Assembly (NCBI RefSeq): GCF_042094015.1
Contig: NZ_JBELDZ010000014.1
Coordinates: 1 to 41,535 of the forward strand
Reading direction: 5' to 3'
Length of the DNA stretch: 41,535 nucleotides
Source of the DNA: Aurantibacter sp042094015
Lineage (GTDB): Bacteria > Bacteroidota > Bacteroidia > Flavobacteriales > Flavobacteriaceae
The position numbers and the translations under genes were made by a program. The notes under the pieces are model-generated. The model saw nothing but the letters and a program-made list of their open reading frames with translations. It made no database searches and was not told where the DNA came from. Of this stretch, positions 34,495 through 41,535 are shown one piece after another. Within the stretch, counting starts at the first letter, position 1, and the number at the start of each line of letters is the position of its first letter.

Positions 34495-36507
34495 TTAACT
34501 TAAAAGTGTTGCTTCTTTTACTAATAACTCATTTTTGTCCTCTAAAGCTTTTTCTATAAAACTTTTTACAACATCATTACGCTCTAAACCTTCTTGAAGT
34601 TTTACACTTAAAATAAGTGTTGCTGCAATACGAGTTCCTACTTTTTTAGCTGCAGTTCCAAACAAAGGCTCTAACTCTTCGTAAGTGACCTCTTTTGCTA
34701 GTTCTAAAATCTCAGCACGAATTTTTTGTTGTTTTTCTTCTGGTAAATTGGCGTATTTTTTACCTAGTTTATTGATGGTGTTAATTGCTTTTGCACCTTG
34801 CTGTGGATTGTTATTTTTTGGTGTGTTATTTTGTTGTTGAGGTTTTGGTTTTATTTTTTCCCAAGAATCTCTTAGCCCAACTGTTTTATTAAATACTAAT
34901 TTAGAGGCAGTAGAATCTTTATCTACATTAAAATAACCTAAACGTTGAAATTGAAACTGATCTCCAATTTTAGCATCGGTTAAACTTGGTTCTACAAAAG
35001 CTTCAATCATTTTTAAAGAATTAGGATTAATAAAATCCATATAACTTTTCTCCTCATGAGAATCTGGGGTTTCGTCCATAAATAAACGATCATATTCTCT
35101 AACTTCTACTTTTACAGCATGTTTTATAGAAACCCAATGTAATGTTCCCTTAACACGTTTTTCTGTGTCTTCTGAATAGGTACAATGTACTTCTGTAATG
35201 TTACCGTTAGCATCTTTTATAACGTTTTCTGCCTTTATAATGTAAGCATTCTTTAATCTTACTTCTCCTCCTAATTTTAAACGAAAAAACTTACTACTTG
35301 CTTCTTCCTTAAAATCGTTTTTTTCAATATAAATTTCACGAGTAAAAGGCACCTTTCTAAACCCTGCGCTATCGTCTTCTTGATTGTTTTCTGCTTCTAA
35401 CCATTCTTCTTTATCTTCAGGATAATTAGTAATTACAACTTTTAAAGGGTCTAAAACAGCCATGACTCTTGATGCGGATTTATTTAAATCTTCACGAACA
35501 CAAAACTCCAAAAGAGCTACATCAATAATATTATCTCGTTTAGCAACTCCTGCTTTTTCTACAAAGTTTTTAATTGCATTTGGTGTATAGCCTCTACGAC
35601 GTAAACCAGAAATAGTTGGCATTCTTGGATCATCCCATCCATTTACAATGTTTTCCTCTACCAGCTTAAGTAACTTACGCTTACTCATTATGGTATAACT
35701 TAAGTTTAAACGCGCAAATTCACGTTGCTTAGGTAGCATTTTGTACTTATGCTTAGTATGCGGATAAACTTGCTCTTTAAACCAATCGTAAAGCTCTCTA
35801 TGAGGTTTAAACTCTAAAGAGCATAAAGAATGTGATATTTGTTCAATATAATCGCTTTCGCCATGTGTCCAGTCATACATAGGGTAAACACACCACTCAT
35901 TTGCTGTTCTGTGATGATGTTTGTGCAACACACGATACATAATTGGATCTCGCATTAACATATTTACATGCTGCATATCTATTTTAGCACGTAAAATATG
36001 TTCACCATCTTTAAATTCCCCGTTTTTCATTCGGGTGAATAAGTCTAAGTTTTCTTCAACAGTTCTATTTCTAAAAGGTCCATCTACACCAGGTTGTGTT
36101 GGCGTACCTTTTTGTTCTGCCATAGCTTCGCTAGACTGAGAATCTACGTAAGCTTTATTTTCTTTTATTAAAATAACAGCCCAATCGTATAGTTCTTGAA
36201 AATAATCTGAAGAATAACGTTCTTCTGCCCATTTGTAACCCAACCACTCTATATCTCTCTTAATAGCGTCTACATATTCTTGCTCTTCTTTAGCTGGGTT
36301 AGTATCGTCAAAACGCAAATTAACTGGTGCATTATAACGTTCGCCCAAGCCAAAACTTATACCGATAGCCTTAGTGTGGCCAATATGTAAATAGCCGTTT
36401 GGCTCTGGTGGAAATCGAAAACGTAACTTATCTTTAGATAAACCATTAGCTAAGTCATCTTCTATAATATGCTCTAAAAAATTGAGTGATTTTGTGTTTT
36501 CTTCCAT
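34495..36507 (-). CDS. glnS: Glutaminyl-tRNA synthetase with C-terminal extension
   Basis: A class I synthetase that charges tRNA-Gln directly. Signatures are PPEPNGYLHIGH (33-44) with HIGH at 41-44, RFDDTNPAKE (65-74), and the KMSKS-equivalent MSKRK (274-278). The Gln-specific anticodon-binding beta-barrels run to about residue 553. Then comes an Asn/Gln/Pro-rich linker (about 554-570) and a helical extension of 100 residues (571-670; INKLGKKYANLPEEKQQKIR...), absent from the E. coli enzyme. Appended helical domains in other GlnRS enzymes help tRNA binding, but I cannot say this one is homologous. Presence of glnS suggests no need for the GatCAB route to Gln-tRNA. It starts 25 bp after an outer-membrane protein gene. 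Confidence 0.97.
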   Translation of the reverse strand: MEENTKSLNFLEHIIEDDLANGLSKDKLRFRFPPEPNGYLHIGHTKAIGISFGLGERYNAPVNLRFDDTNPAKEEQEYVDAIKRDIEWLGYKWAEERYSSDYFQELYDWAVILIKENKAYVDSQSSEAMAEQKGTPTQPGVDGPFRNRTVEENLDLFTRMKNGEFKDGEHILRAKIDMQHVNMLMRDPIMYRVLHKHHHRTANEWCVYPMYDWTHGESDYIEQISHSLCSLEFKPHRELYDWFKEQVYPHTKHKYKMLPKQREFARLNLSYTIMSKRKLLKLVEENIVNGWDDPRMPTISGLRRRGYTPNAIKNFVEKAGVAKRDNIIDVALLEFCVREDLNKSASRVMAVLDPLKVVITNYPEDKEEWLEAENNQEDDSAGFRKVPFTREIYIEKNDFKEEASSKFFRLKLGGEVRLKNAYIIKAENVIKDANGNITEVHCTYSEDTEKRVKGTLHWVSIKHAVKVEVREYDRLFMDETPDSHEEKSYMDFINPNSLKMIEAFVEPSLTDAKIGDQFQFQRLGYFNVDKDSTASKLVFNKTVGLRDSWEKIKPKPQQQNNTPKNNNPQQGAKAINTINKLGKKYANLPEEKQQKIRAEILELAKEVTYEELEPLFGTAAKKVGTRIAATLILSVKLQEGLERNDVVKSFIEKALEDKNELLVKEATLLS

Positions 36508-36532
36508 AATGTCTATTATAGTATAAGCAAGG

Positions 36533-37114
36533 CTAAAACCTTAATCCTAAACCAAATTTTAAAAGATTGATGTTTGTGTTGTAAGGCGTAAATAAAGTAC
36601 CATTTTTTGTGTCAAATTTAACAAAATCGTACTGAACTTGTAAAAATATATTTTTGATTAAATCAATTGCTATTCCTGCATTAAAATTAAAACCTGATTG
36701 TGTATCAAAAAAAGAAATTAACTGATTGGTATTAATTTCGTTTCTTGGTTTACCATTAAAAAGCGTAAATGTATATCCAAGTCCAAATTGTGGATGAAAC
36801 CTTTCTAGCCCTGGTAAAGAAAATTCTGCAAATAATTTAGGTTGGATATTATAAATGGAAACGTTGTAATCTTGATTTATAGATGATTTTGTATTGCTAT
36901 AAAAAGATCCATTTATTCCTGCGCCAAACTTGATTAAATTTAACTGATAAGTTCTATATTTTAAACCTAAATCAACATATCCGTTATAATTATCTGCTAT
37001 AAAATTATTTCCAAAAGCCAAAGGATAACTTAACTCTAAACTTAATTTATCTTCTTGAGAAAATAAATTAATCGTAGAAATAAAAAATATAATTATGAGT
37101 AATACTCGTTTCAT
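36533..37114 (-). CDS. Small outer-membrane beta-barrel protein
   Basis: A 193-residue exported protein with signal MKRVLLIIIFFISTINLFSQ (cleavage around residue 20). It is followed by amphipathic strands (KLSLELSYPLAFGNNF, YVDLGLKYRTYQLNLIKFGAG, FHPQFGLGYTFTLF, IFLQVQYDFVKF) and the terminal strand NLLKFGLGLRF with a final Phe. This is the usual small-barrel layout of Bacteroidetes outer-membrane proteins; the role is unknown. It lies 25 bp upstream of glnS on the same strand, so a shared transcript is possible. Confidence 0.7.
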   Translation of the reverse strand: MKRVLLIIIFFISTINLFSQEDKLSLELSYPLAFGNNFIADNYNGYVDLGLKYRTYQLNLIKFGAGINGSFYSNTKSSINQDYNVSIYNIQPKLFAEFSLPGLERFHPQFGLGYTFTLFNGKPRNEINTNQLISFFDTQSGFNFNAGIAIDLIKNIFLQVQYDFVKFDTKNGTLFTPYNTNINLLKFGLGLRF

Positions 37115-37253
37115 TAATGTGTCAACTTAAATCTATTGTGTCTTTTTAGATAAAACAAAATTAGTTAAATTTTAATGGAATAAAATCACTTCATAATATT
37201 TAAAATTAATAATGCCTTTTTTTAACTACTTTTGGACAAAATTATTACAGATA

Positions 37254-37616
37254 ATGGGTATAATTAAAGTAGAAAACATACGTGTTTTTGCTCATCATGG
37301 TTGTTTAAAAGAAGAAACAGCTATTGGTAGCGAGTATAGTGTAGACATAAAAGTAAAAGCAGATTTGCAGAAAAGTGCTAGTTCTGATAAATTAGGAGAT
37401 ACGGTAGATTATGTTCTTATAAATAAAATTGTAACAGAAGAAATGGCTATACCAAGTGCGCTTTTAGAAAAGGTTGCAAAACGCATTATAGACCGTATTT
37501 TTATAGAAGATAAATTAGTTTCTGTAGCTACGGTTGTTGTAAGTAAAATAAATCCTCCAATTGGTGGCGATGTTGAAAAAGTAACGATTGAAATTTCTGA
37601 AAAAAGAAAAGCATAA
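37254..37616 (+). CDS. folB: Dihydroneopterin aldolase
   Basis: A 120-residue folate-synthesis enzyme that cleaves 7,8-dihydroneopterin to 6-hydroxymethyl-dihydropterin and glycolaldehyde. It has the conserved start IKVENIRVFAHHGC (4-17) with the active-site Glu20 five residues after His15, and the catalytic-lysine segment SKINPPIGG (97-105) with Lys98. I use the ATG at 37254; an in-frame ATG at 37212 would add 14 hydrophobic residues (MPFFNYFWTKLLQI) not expected in FolB. It stands alone, just upstream of tRNA-Cys. Confidence 0.93.
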   Translation: MGIIKVENIRVFAHHGCLKEETAIGSEYSVDIKVKADLQKSASSDKLGDTVDYVLINKIVTEEMAIPSALLEKVAKRIIDRIFIEDKLVSVATVVVSKINPPIGGDVEKVTIEISEKRKA

Positions 37617-37644
37617 TAGTTAGGTTATAAAAACTATATTTTTT

Positions 37645-37652
37645 TATATTTG
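37645..37652 (+). promoter_or_regulatory. tRNA-Cys promoter -7 element
   Basis: TATATTTG is an exact TAnnTTTG match 10 bp before the tRNA-Cys 5' end. Confidence 0.5.
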
Positions 37653-37662
37653 CAACCTTACT

Positions 37663-37733
37663 GGCGTCGTGGCCGAGCGGCTAGGCAGTGGTCTGCAAAA
37701 CCATCTACAGCGGTTCGAATCCGCTCGACGCCT
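37663..37733 (+). tRNA. tRNA-Cys (anticodon GCA)
   Basis: A 71-nt cloverleaf. Acceptor arms GGCGTCG and CGACGCC pair fully. The anticodon loop CTGCAAA carries GCA between the TGGT/ACCA-type stems, the T-arm is AGCGG-TTCGAAT-CCGCT, and the discriminator base is U, as required for tRNA-Cys. CCA is not encoded (the next bases are CAA), so it must be added by the nucleotidyltransferase. A hairpin terminator follows at once. Confidence 0.96.
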
Positions 37734-37737
37734 CAAT

Positions 37738-37764
37738 AAAGAGTTACTTTTTAAGTAGCTCTTT
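37738..37764 (+). terminator. Terminator after tRNA-Cys
   Basis: AAAGAGTTACTT (37738-37749) pairs with AAGTAGCTCTTT (37753-37764), with one G-U pair and a 3-nt loop, and is followed by more T residues. It starts 4 bp after the tRNA. Confidence 0.82.
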
Positions 37765-37769
37765 TTTTA

Positions 37770-38177
37770 TTAGTTTTTAAAATATAAACGTCCTTTATGT
37801 GTTAGAACATCTCCTTCAAAATCTACTGTTGCAGAAAATTCATAACCATTCTCTATAAGTTTAATAATTTCGATTCTAACACCACCATAGTCATTAACTA
37901 ATCTTTCAGTTTCAGAAATTGGTCTAGTGGTTAAATCTTCATTAATCATTAATATATAAGTACAGTCATTAATCCATTTTATATCTGTATAGATTTTGTC
38001 TCCAGTTCCGTCTTCTTCTATTTGGTGTTTTTCTGTTCTAGTTAAAGTATGAGGTGTTTTAGTTGTTTCATCTGCAGGAATTATATAAACACCAGTTTTA
38101 AAATCACTACAATCTATGTCTTGTGCAGAAGTTAATAAGCTTAATAATAAAATAAAACAAGTTAAAACAGTTCTCAT
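37770..38177 (-). CDS. Small secreted protein of unknown function
   Basis: I do not recognise this 135-residue protein. It has a clear signal peptide (MRTVLTCFILLLSLLTSAQ, cleavage after about residue 19) and a mature domain of about 115 residues with two cysteines (CSDFKTG near 23 and NDCTYIL near 91). The pattern is a C-F-x-x-G start, a central IKWINDCTY strand and a final GRLYFKN, and it suggests a small beta-sheet domain of a type frequent in Flavobacteriaceae periplasmic proteins. It begins 15 bp after the LysE-type gene and is probably the last gene of that minus-strand unit. Confidence 0.6.
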   Translation of the reverse strand: MRTVLTCFILLLSLLTSAQDIDCSDFKTGVYIIPADETTKTPHTLTRTEKHQIEEDGTGDKIYTDIKWINDCTYILMINEDLTTRPISETERLVNDYGGVRIEIIKLIENGYEFSATVDFEGDVLTHKGRLYFKN

Positions 38178-38192
38178 AAATAGTATTTTGTA

Positions 38193-38873
38193 TTAATCCA
38201 GCGGATTTATTTGTTCAATCTTTTCTTTAAGTAAGGCTTTTTCTTTAGGAAAAAACCCTTGTGCTAAAAGTAATATTCCAAAACCTAAAATAACTAAAGC
38301 AATTAGTTTTTTACTCTTATAAATGCGTTTTGGTGTAAGTTTATTCTTTAAACCTTTTGCTGCTGCCATTTTAAATAGATCTGCTATAAAATAACTAGTT
38401 AGCATACTTGCTATAAAAAGAATAACACCATTTTTTGAAGTAGTAATAGAATTTGCAATTACTATAAAGCCTAACCAACCTGCTAAAACACCAATATTAA
38501 TAAAGTTTAATAAAAACCCTTTAATAAATAATTTTCCATAATCGCGCTGTATATGGATTTCTTGGTATTCTCTAACAATAGATTTAAAAGATTTACTTGC
38601 TTTAATAAAGGAAATAATACCATAAATAGTTAATAAAACACCGCCAAAAAGTAAAAAATTTGAATCATCTTTTACTTTCTCAATTAAACTTTCTGTACTA
38701 TAAAAAGCGACTAAGATAAAGAGAATATCCGCAATAATAACACCTGTGTCAAACACTAAAGCGCTTTTAAAGCCTTTGGTTGCACTCGTTTCTAATAACA
38801 CAAAAAAAACGGGCCCAATCGTAAAAGATAGAATAATACCAAATGGAATTCCTGCTAAAATATCGTCAAACAT
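38193..38873 (-). CDS. LysE/RhtB-family exporter
   Basis: A 226-residue inner-membrane protein with about six hydrophobic segments. The N-terminal block IPFGIILSFTIGPVFFVLLE (9-28), then SATKGFKSALVFDTGVIIAD (30-49), is the LysE/RhtB amino-acid-exporter signature (G-P near helix 1, then the conserved Gly and Asp in helix 2). It has a charged cytoplasmic loop around 90-105. The exported solute is unknown; in the family it is usually a basic or hydrophobic amino acid. It lies 45 bp after ybjQ and 15 bp before the small secreted protein. Confidence 0.85.
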   Translation of the reverse strand: MFDDILAGIPFGIILSFTIGPVFFVLLETSATKGFKSALVFDTGVIIADILFILVAFYSTESLIEKVKDDSNFLLFGGVLLTIYGIISFIKASKSFKSIVREYQEIHIQRDYGKLFIKGFLLNFINIGVLAGWLGFIVIANSITTSKNGVILFIASMLTSYFIADLFKMAAAKGLKNKLTPKRIYKSKKLIALVILGFGILLLAQGFFPKEKALLKEKIEQINPLD

Positions 38874-38918
38874 ATAGATCTTTGAATGTTACTACAAAGT
38901 AAAGAAAATTTTATGAAT

Positions 38919-39218
38919 TTACTTTACAATACTTACTGCGGTACCTGTAACAGAAACTACGGTACTATTAGATTGTGTTAACTCTATGTCTACTTTTATT
39001 CCAATTACTGCATTTGCATTTAAGGCTATGGCATTATTTTTTAATTGTTGAAATGCTATTTCTTTAATTTCTGACATACTTTCTTGCATTGCTTTATAGT
39101 ATTTGTCCATAGAAAATGTCATTTTAAGCTTTTGCGTATTAACGGCAATTCCAGAAACAATACCTTTATATTCTGAAACTCTATATCCGTCAACCGAGTT
39201 TGTTGTTGTAAAAATCAT
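38919..39218 (-). CDS. YbjQ-family (UPF0145) protein
   Basis: A 99-residue cytosolic protein of the YbjQ family, sometimes described as a putative heavy-metal-binding domain. It shows the family layout: N-terminal strand MIFTTTNSVDGYRVSEYKGI, the GIVSG turn, a helix with the conserved A-x-x-Q-L-x-x-x-A pattern (AFQQLKNNAIALNANAVIGI), and a final beta strand TVVSVTGTAVSIV. The family forms oligomeric rings in known structures; the biochemical role is not settled. There is no metal ligand cluster I would rely on. Nearby genes do not suggest a function. Confidence 0.85.
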   Translation of the reverse strand: MIFTTTNSVDGYRVSEYKGIVSGIAVNTQKLKMTFSMDKYYKAMQESMSEIKEIAFQQLKNNAIALNANAVIGIKVDIELTQSNSTVVSVTGTAVSIVK

Positions 39219-39298
39219 AATTTGCTTGTTTAGATTATTAGTAGTCTTTAAATGATAAGTGTTACATAAATTTAAGAACCAAAACTATAAATAACGCT

Positions 39299-40504
39299 CT
39301 AGCCTATTTTAATTAAGTTTTTAGTAATTCTACTACTTGCTATTTTTGAAGCAATAACACCTAAAATTGTAATAGTAACAAAAACAATAACAAAGTTTTG
39401 AAAATATATAGCAACAGGATATGGTAAATTTGGTGTTAACATAATTAATGAAAAACTATACTGTAATTGGATTATTATATAACCTAAACACAAACCAATA
39501 AAACCTCCAAAAACTGACATTAAAAGACCTTGATAAAAGAAAATTTGTCTTATTTGAGGAACTGTTGCGCCAACATTGTAAAGAGTACTTAAGTTGTTGC
39601 GCTTATCTAAAATCATCATAATTATAGATCCAATTACATTAAAAAGCGCAATGATTAGTACTAATGTAAAAATAAGATAGACAATTAAATTTTCTGTGTT
39701 TAGCATTTTATATAATGCTTCGTTTAATTGTGACGTGTCTTTAACGGTAAATTTTTTTCCAAAAACCGACTCTAATTCTGCTCTAAAATCATCCTTATTA
39801 AAAATGTTATTTACTTTTATTTCTAGAGAAGAAATTTGATTTTCTTTATAGTTTAACAAGTTTTTTGCTGTACTAAAAGATGAAAATATATAAGAATTAT
39901 CAACAGTTTCATTAACTGCAAAAACACCAACATTAATAGTGCTTAGGCTATTAAAAGCTTGATTTTTATTAGTTACTTGCCCTTTTCCTGGTTTAGGAAC
40001 ATAGACGGAAATAGATTTTGAATAATCTAAAACTCCAATAGATAAGTTTCTTGCAATACCGTAACCAGTAACAATTTGAGGTGTGTTTTGTTCTAACCAA
40101 GAACCATCATCCAAAATAGAATCTATTGGATTTACACGTTTAAAATTCTCGTCAACACCTTTAATAAAAGCCATTATTTGCTTTCCATCTGAAGATGCCA
40201 TAACACGTTCTTCAATTACCTTAGAGTAAAAGGCTAAACCATCTACATTGTCTAGTTTGGTTTGAAGTTCTTTATCTAAAACAAACGATTTTCCTGTGGT
40301 ACTTTCAATTTTAAAATCTGGATCTATTAAGCTAGTAAACTCTAAAGTGAATTCCTTTAACCCAGAAAAACCAGATAATACAATAAATAGTGCTGCAGCG
40401 CCTAATATTACACCTAACAAAGCAATATAAGTAATAATATTAATAGCATTATTACTGCTTTTTGAGCGCAAATAGCGCTTTGCTATGTATAGAGAAAAAT
40501 TCAA
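39299..40504 (-). CDS. FtsX-like ABC permease (LolC/LolE type)
   Basis: A 401-residue inner-membrane permease of the MacB/LolCE superfamily, which extracts lipoproteins from the inner membrane or drives other mechanotransmission. The N-terminal IAKRYLRSKSSNNAINIITY (8-27) precedes the first membrane helix (about 27-46). A large periplasmic domain (about 50-265) follows, then three C-terminal helices (about 272-300, 320-348, 362-385) of the FtsX domain. Its ATPase partner (LolD) is not adjacent. It begins directly after the rbfA stop with no gap, so the two are co-transcribed, an arrangement I recall from other Flavobacteriaceae. Confidence 0.88.
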   Translation of the reverse strand: MNFSLYIAKRYLRSKSSNNAINIITYIALLGVILGAAALFIVLSGFSGLKEFTLEFTSLIDPDFKIESTTGKSFVLDKELQTKLDNVDGLAFYSKVIEERVMASSDGKQIMAFIKGVDENFKRVNPIDSILDDGSWLEQNTPQIVTGYGIARNLSIGVLDYSKSISVYVPKPGKGQVTNKNQAFNSLSTINVGVFAVNETVDNSYIFSSFSTAKNLLNYKENQISSLEIKVNNIFNKDDFRAELESVFGKKFTVKDTSQLNEALYKMLNTENLIVYLIFTLVLIIALFNVIGSIIMMILDKRNNLSTLYNVGATVPQIRQIFFYQGLLMSVFGGFIGLCLGYIIIQLQYSFSLIMLTPNLPYPVAIYFQNFVIVFVTITILGVIASKIASSRITKNLIKIG

Positions 40505-40900
40505 TTACCCTTTTTTTCTATCGTCTAATAAACTTGGATCTTTAATTGGATTTTCAGTACGTTTTAGAGACTGATCTATTTTAGACATAAACTCAATAGA
40601 ATCGTCTAAAAAAAATTCTAAATTTGGCATTCTACGTAACTGATTTCTTGTGCGTTGCGCCATTTCATGGCGAATAAAAGGTGTGTTAGCCTTAATTCCT
40701 TCTATTATTTCTGAACCTTTTTCGTTAGGAAAAATACTTATATACACTTTAGCAACACCTAAATCAACCGTTACTTTAACTTTAGATACAGAAATAATAA
40801 TACCACGCATTCCACCTTGTGTAGCGGCTTTCTGAAGTATATCTACTAAGTCTTTTTGTAAAACTGAACCGATTTTTTTTTGTCTTTGTGTTTCTTCCAT
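40505..40900 (-). CDS. rbfA: 30S ribosome-binding factor RbfA
   Basis: A 131-residue cold-shock-type factor needed for 16S rRNA 5'-end maturation on the 30S subunit. The KH-fold layout is present: helix RQKKIGSVLQKDLVDIL (6-22), strand block IIISVSKVKVTVDLGVAKVYISI, and the family helix FIRHEMAQRTRNQLRRMPNLEFFLDDS. The exact TAnnTTTG box ends only 4 bp before the ATG, so the transcript may be leaderless. It is directly followed by the FtsX-like permease. Confidence 0.95.
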   Translation of the reverse strand: MEETQRQKKIGSVLQKDLVDILQKAATQGGMRGIIISVSKVKVTVDLGVAKVYISIFPNEKGSEIIEGIKANTPFIRHEMAQRTRNQLRRMPNLEFFLDDSIEFMSKIDQSLKRTENPIKDPSLLDDRKKG

Positions 40901-40904
40901 AATG

Positions 40905-40912
40905 CAAAAATA
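40905..40912 (-). promoter_or_regulatory. rbfA promoter -7 element
   Basis: Minus strand TATTTTTG is an exact TAnnTTTG match. Its last base is 4 bp from the ATG at 40900, which would put the transcription start at or beside the start codon. Confidence 0.45.
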
Positions 40913-40998
40913 GTGTTATTTAAAGATTATAAGTCTTTTACCCTACAAAATTTATACCTTTAGCCTACTAAAATTAAGTAATAAACCATCTTTTTAAA

Positions 40999-41400
40999 AT
41001 GAATAATATAGAACATATTGGTATAGCAGTAAAGGATTTAGAAACATCTAACGCTTTATTTGCAAAATTATTTGGTAAACCGCATTATAAAGAAGAGTCT
41101 GTAGAAAGCGAAGGCGTAAACACTTCGTTTTTTAAAGTTGGCTCCAATAAAATTGAGTTGTTAGAAGCTTCTAAATCAGATAGTCCTATTGCAAAATTTA
41201 TAGAAAAAAAAGGTGAAGGGATTCATCACATTGCTTATGATGTAGATGATATAGAGGCTGAATTAAAGCGATTAAAAACAGAAGGTTTTATTATTTTAAA
41301 CGAAACACCAAAAAAAGGCGCTGACAATAAGTTAGTTGCTTTTCTTCACCCCAAAAGTACTAATGGTGTTTTAATAGAATTGTGCCAAGAGATTAGATAA
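40999..41400 (+). CDS. mce: Methylmalonyl-CoA epimerase
   Basis: A 133-residue vicinal-oxygen-chelate enzyme that interconverts (2R)- and (2S)-methylmalonyl-CoA, linking propionyl-CoA and succinyl-CoA metabolism. It has two VOC modules. Metal ligands are visible as His6 in NIEHIGIAV, the His76/His77 pair in GIHHIAYDVDD, and Glu127 in VLIELCQE. The length is typical. It is divergent from rbfA across a 98-bp gap; a TACCTTTA box (40955-40962, one mismatch to TAnnTTTG) is a plausible promoter. The mutase genes are not in the window. Confidence 0.92.
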   Translation: MNNIEHIGIAVKDLETSNALFAKLFGKPHYKEESVESEGVNTSFFKVGSNKIELLEASKSDSPIAKFIEKKGEGIHHIAYDVDDIEAELKRLKTEGFIILNETPKKGADNKLVAFLHPKSTNGVLIELCQEIR

Positions 41401-41412
41401 ATACTTTTTTAC

Positions 41413-41443
41413 TTGCTGAAAAATAAAATAAGTAGTAATATTG
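41413..41443 (+). promoter_or_regulatory. Promoter of the right-edge tRNA
   Basis: TTG (41413-41415), 20 bp, then TAATATTG (41436-41443), one mismatch from TAnnTTTG, 14 bp before the tRNA 5' end. Both elements are present at a normal spacing. Confidence 0.45.
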
Positions 41444-41457
41444 CAACCTCAATTATA

Positions 41458-41531
41458 GGTCCTATAGCTCAGTTGGTTAGAGCACCTGACTCATAATCAG
41501 GTGGTCCATGGTTCGAGTCCATGTGGGACCA
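41458..41531 (+). tRNA. tRNA with CAU anticodon (Ile2 or Met)
   Basis: A 74-nt cloverleaf. Acceptor arms GGTCCTA and TGGGACC pair (one U-G), the D-arm is TAGCTCAGTTGGTTAGAGCA, the anticodon loop CTCATAA carries CAU, the T-arm is CATGG-TTCGAGT-CCATG, and the discriminator is A. CCA is not encoded. Pairs C4-G69 and C5-G68, which mark lysidine-modified tRNA-Ile2 in E. coli, are present, so tRNA-Ile(CAU) is slightly favoured over elongator tRNA-Met; the initiator tRNA is unlikely since the first pair is G-C. More tRNAs may follow beyond the window. Confidence 0.88.
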
Positions 41532-41535
41532 CTTT

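Noticed and set aside
37212..37253. Upstream ATG for folB
   Set aside because: It would add a hydrophobic 14-residue tail not found in FolB; the family start MGIIKVENI begins at 37254.
1..41535. CRISPR arrays, insertion sequences, prophage or integrative elements
   Set aside because: No regularly spaced repeats, transposase or integrase genes, or attachment-site duplications were seen; gene content is ordinary core genome.

Overview
The window is about 41.5 kb of AT-rich bacterial chromosome (roughly one third G+C by eye), almost fully coding. It comes from a member of the Bacteroidetes, most likely the family Flavobacteriaceae. The evidence is: promoters of the TAnnTTTG type instead of TATAAT, almost no Shine-Dalgarno sequences, a secreted peptidase with a type IX secretion (T9SS) C-terminal sorting domain, several small outer-membrane beta-barrels and lipoproteins, a DUF4175 protein, and the order DUF4175 - ybeY - mnmG. 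I found no insertion sequence, prophage, CRISPR array or obvious island. No gene-free gap exceeds 300 bp; the largest is about 263 bp, before the OmpH-like gene.

Layout. 0-9.2 kb: an ABC ATPase and a glutaredoxin-like protein (+). Then three minus-strand groups: FAD oxidoreductase - mtgA - Gre-like factor; MBL-fold hydrolase - subtilisin-like lipoprotein; and a tandem universal stress protein translationally coupled to a SulP anion transporter. 9.3-19.7 kb: housekeeping and envelope genes separated by strong two-way hairpin terminators: lpxD, lepA, dusB, an SPFH/Band 7 protein, a small outer-membrane barrel, a T9SS metallopeptidase, gltX and another barrel protein. 19.8-27 kb: a plus-strand run of the DUF4175 protein (with a collagen-like Gly-X-Y tract), ybeY, mnmG, a small membrane protein and a methyltransferase. 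27.2-32.6 kb: an OmpH-like lipoprotein, M1 peptidase, rnpA, S41 peptidase and a tandem-OmpA protein. 32.6-41.4 kb: a FemAB-like acetyltransferase, DUF1761, a barrel protein, glnS, folB, tRNA-Cys, a small secreted protein, a LysE-type exporter, YbjQ, a LolC/E-type permease, rbfA, methylmalonyl-CoA epimerase and a CAU-anticodon tRNA at the right edge.

Functional themes are translation and tRNA maturation (lepA, dusB, gltX, glnS, mnmG, ybeY, rnpA, rbfA, two tRNAs) and cell-envelope construction and proteolysis (mtgA, lpxD, OmpH-like, OmpA-like, S8, S41, M1 and T9SS peptidases, LolC/E-like permease).

The most notable signal is a pair of parS-like ParB sites flanking mnmG: an exact 16-bp TGTTTCACGTGAAACA just upstream and a GTTCCACGTGGAAC palindrome just downstream. 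With mnmG and rnpA nearby, this suggests an origin-proximal chromosome-partition region. Other points worth a look are an apparent non-ATG (CTG) start and a 20-triplet collagen-like tract in the DUF4175 protein, unassigned C-terminal extensions on SulP and GlnRS, a near-identical terminator hairpin placed in inverted orientation on both sides of the T9SS peptidase, and possible leaderless transcripts. I see no convincing novel multi-gene defence or metabolic system here.
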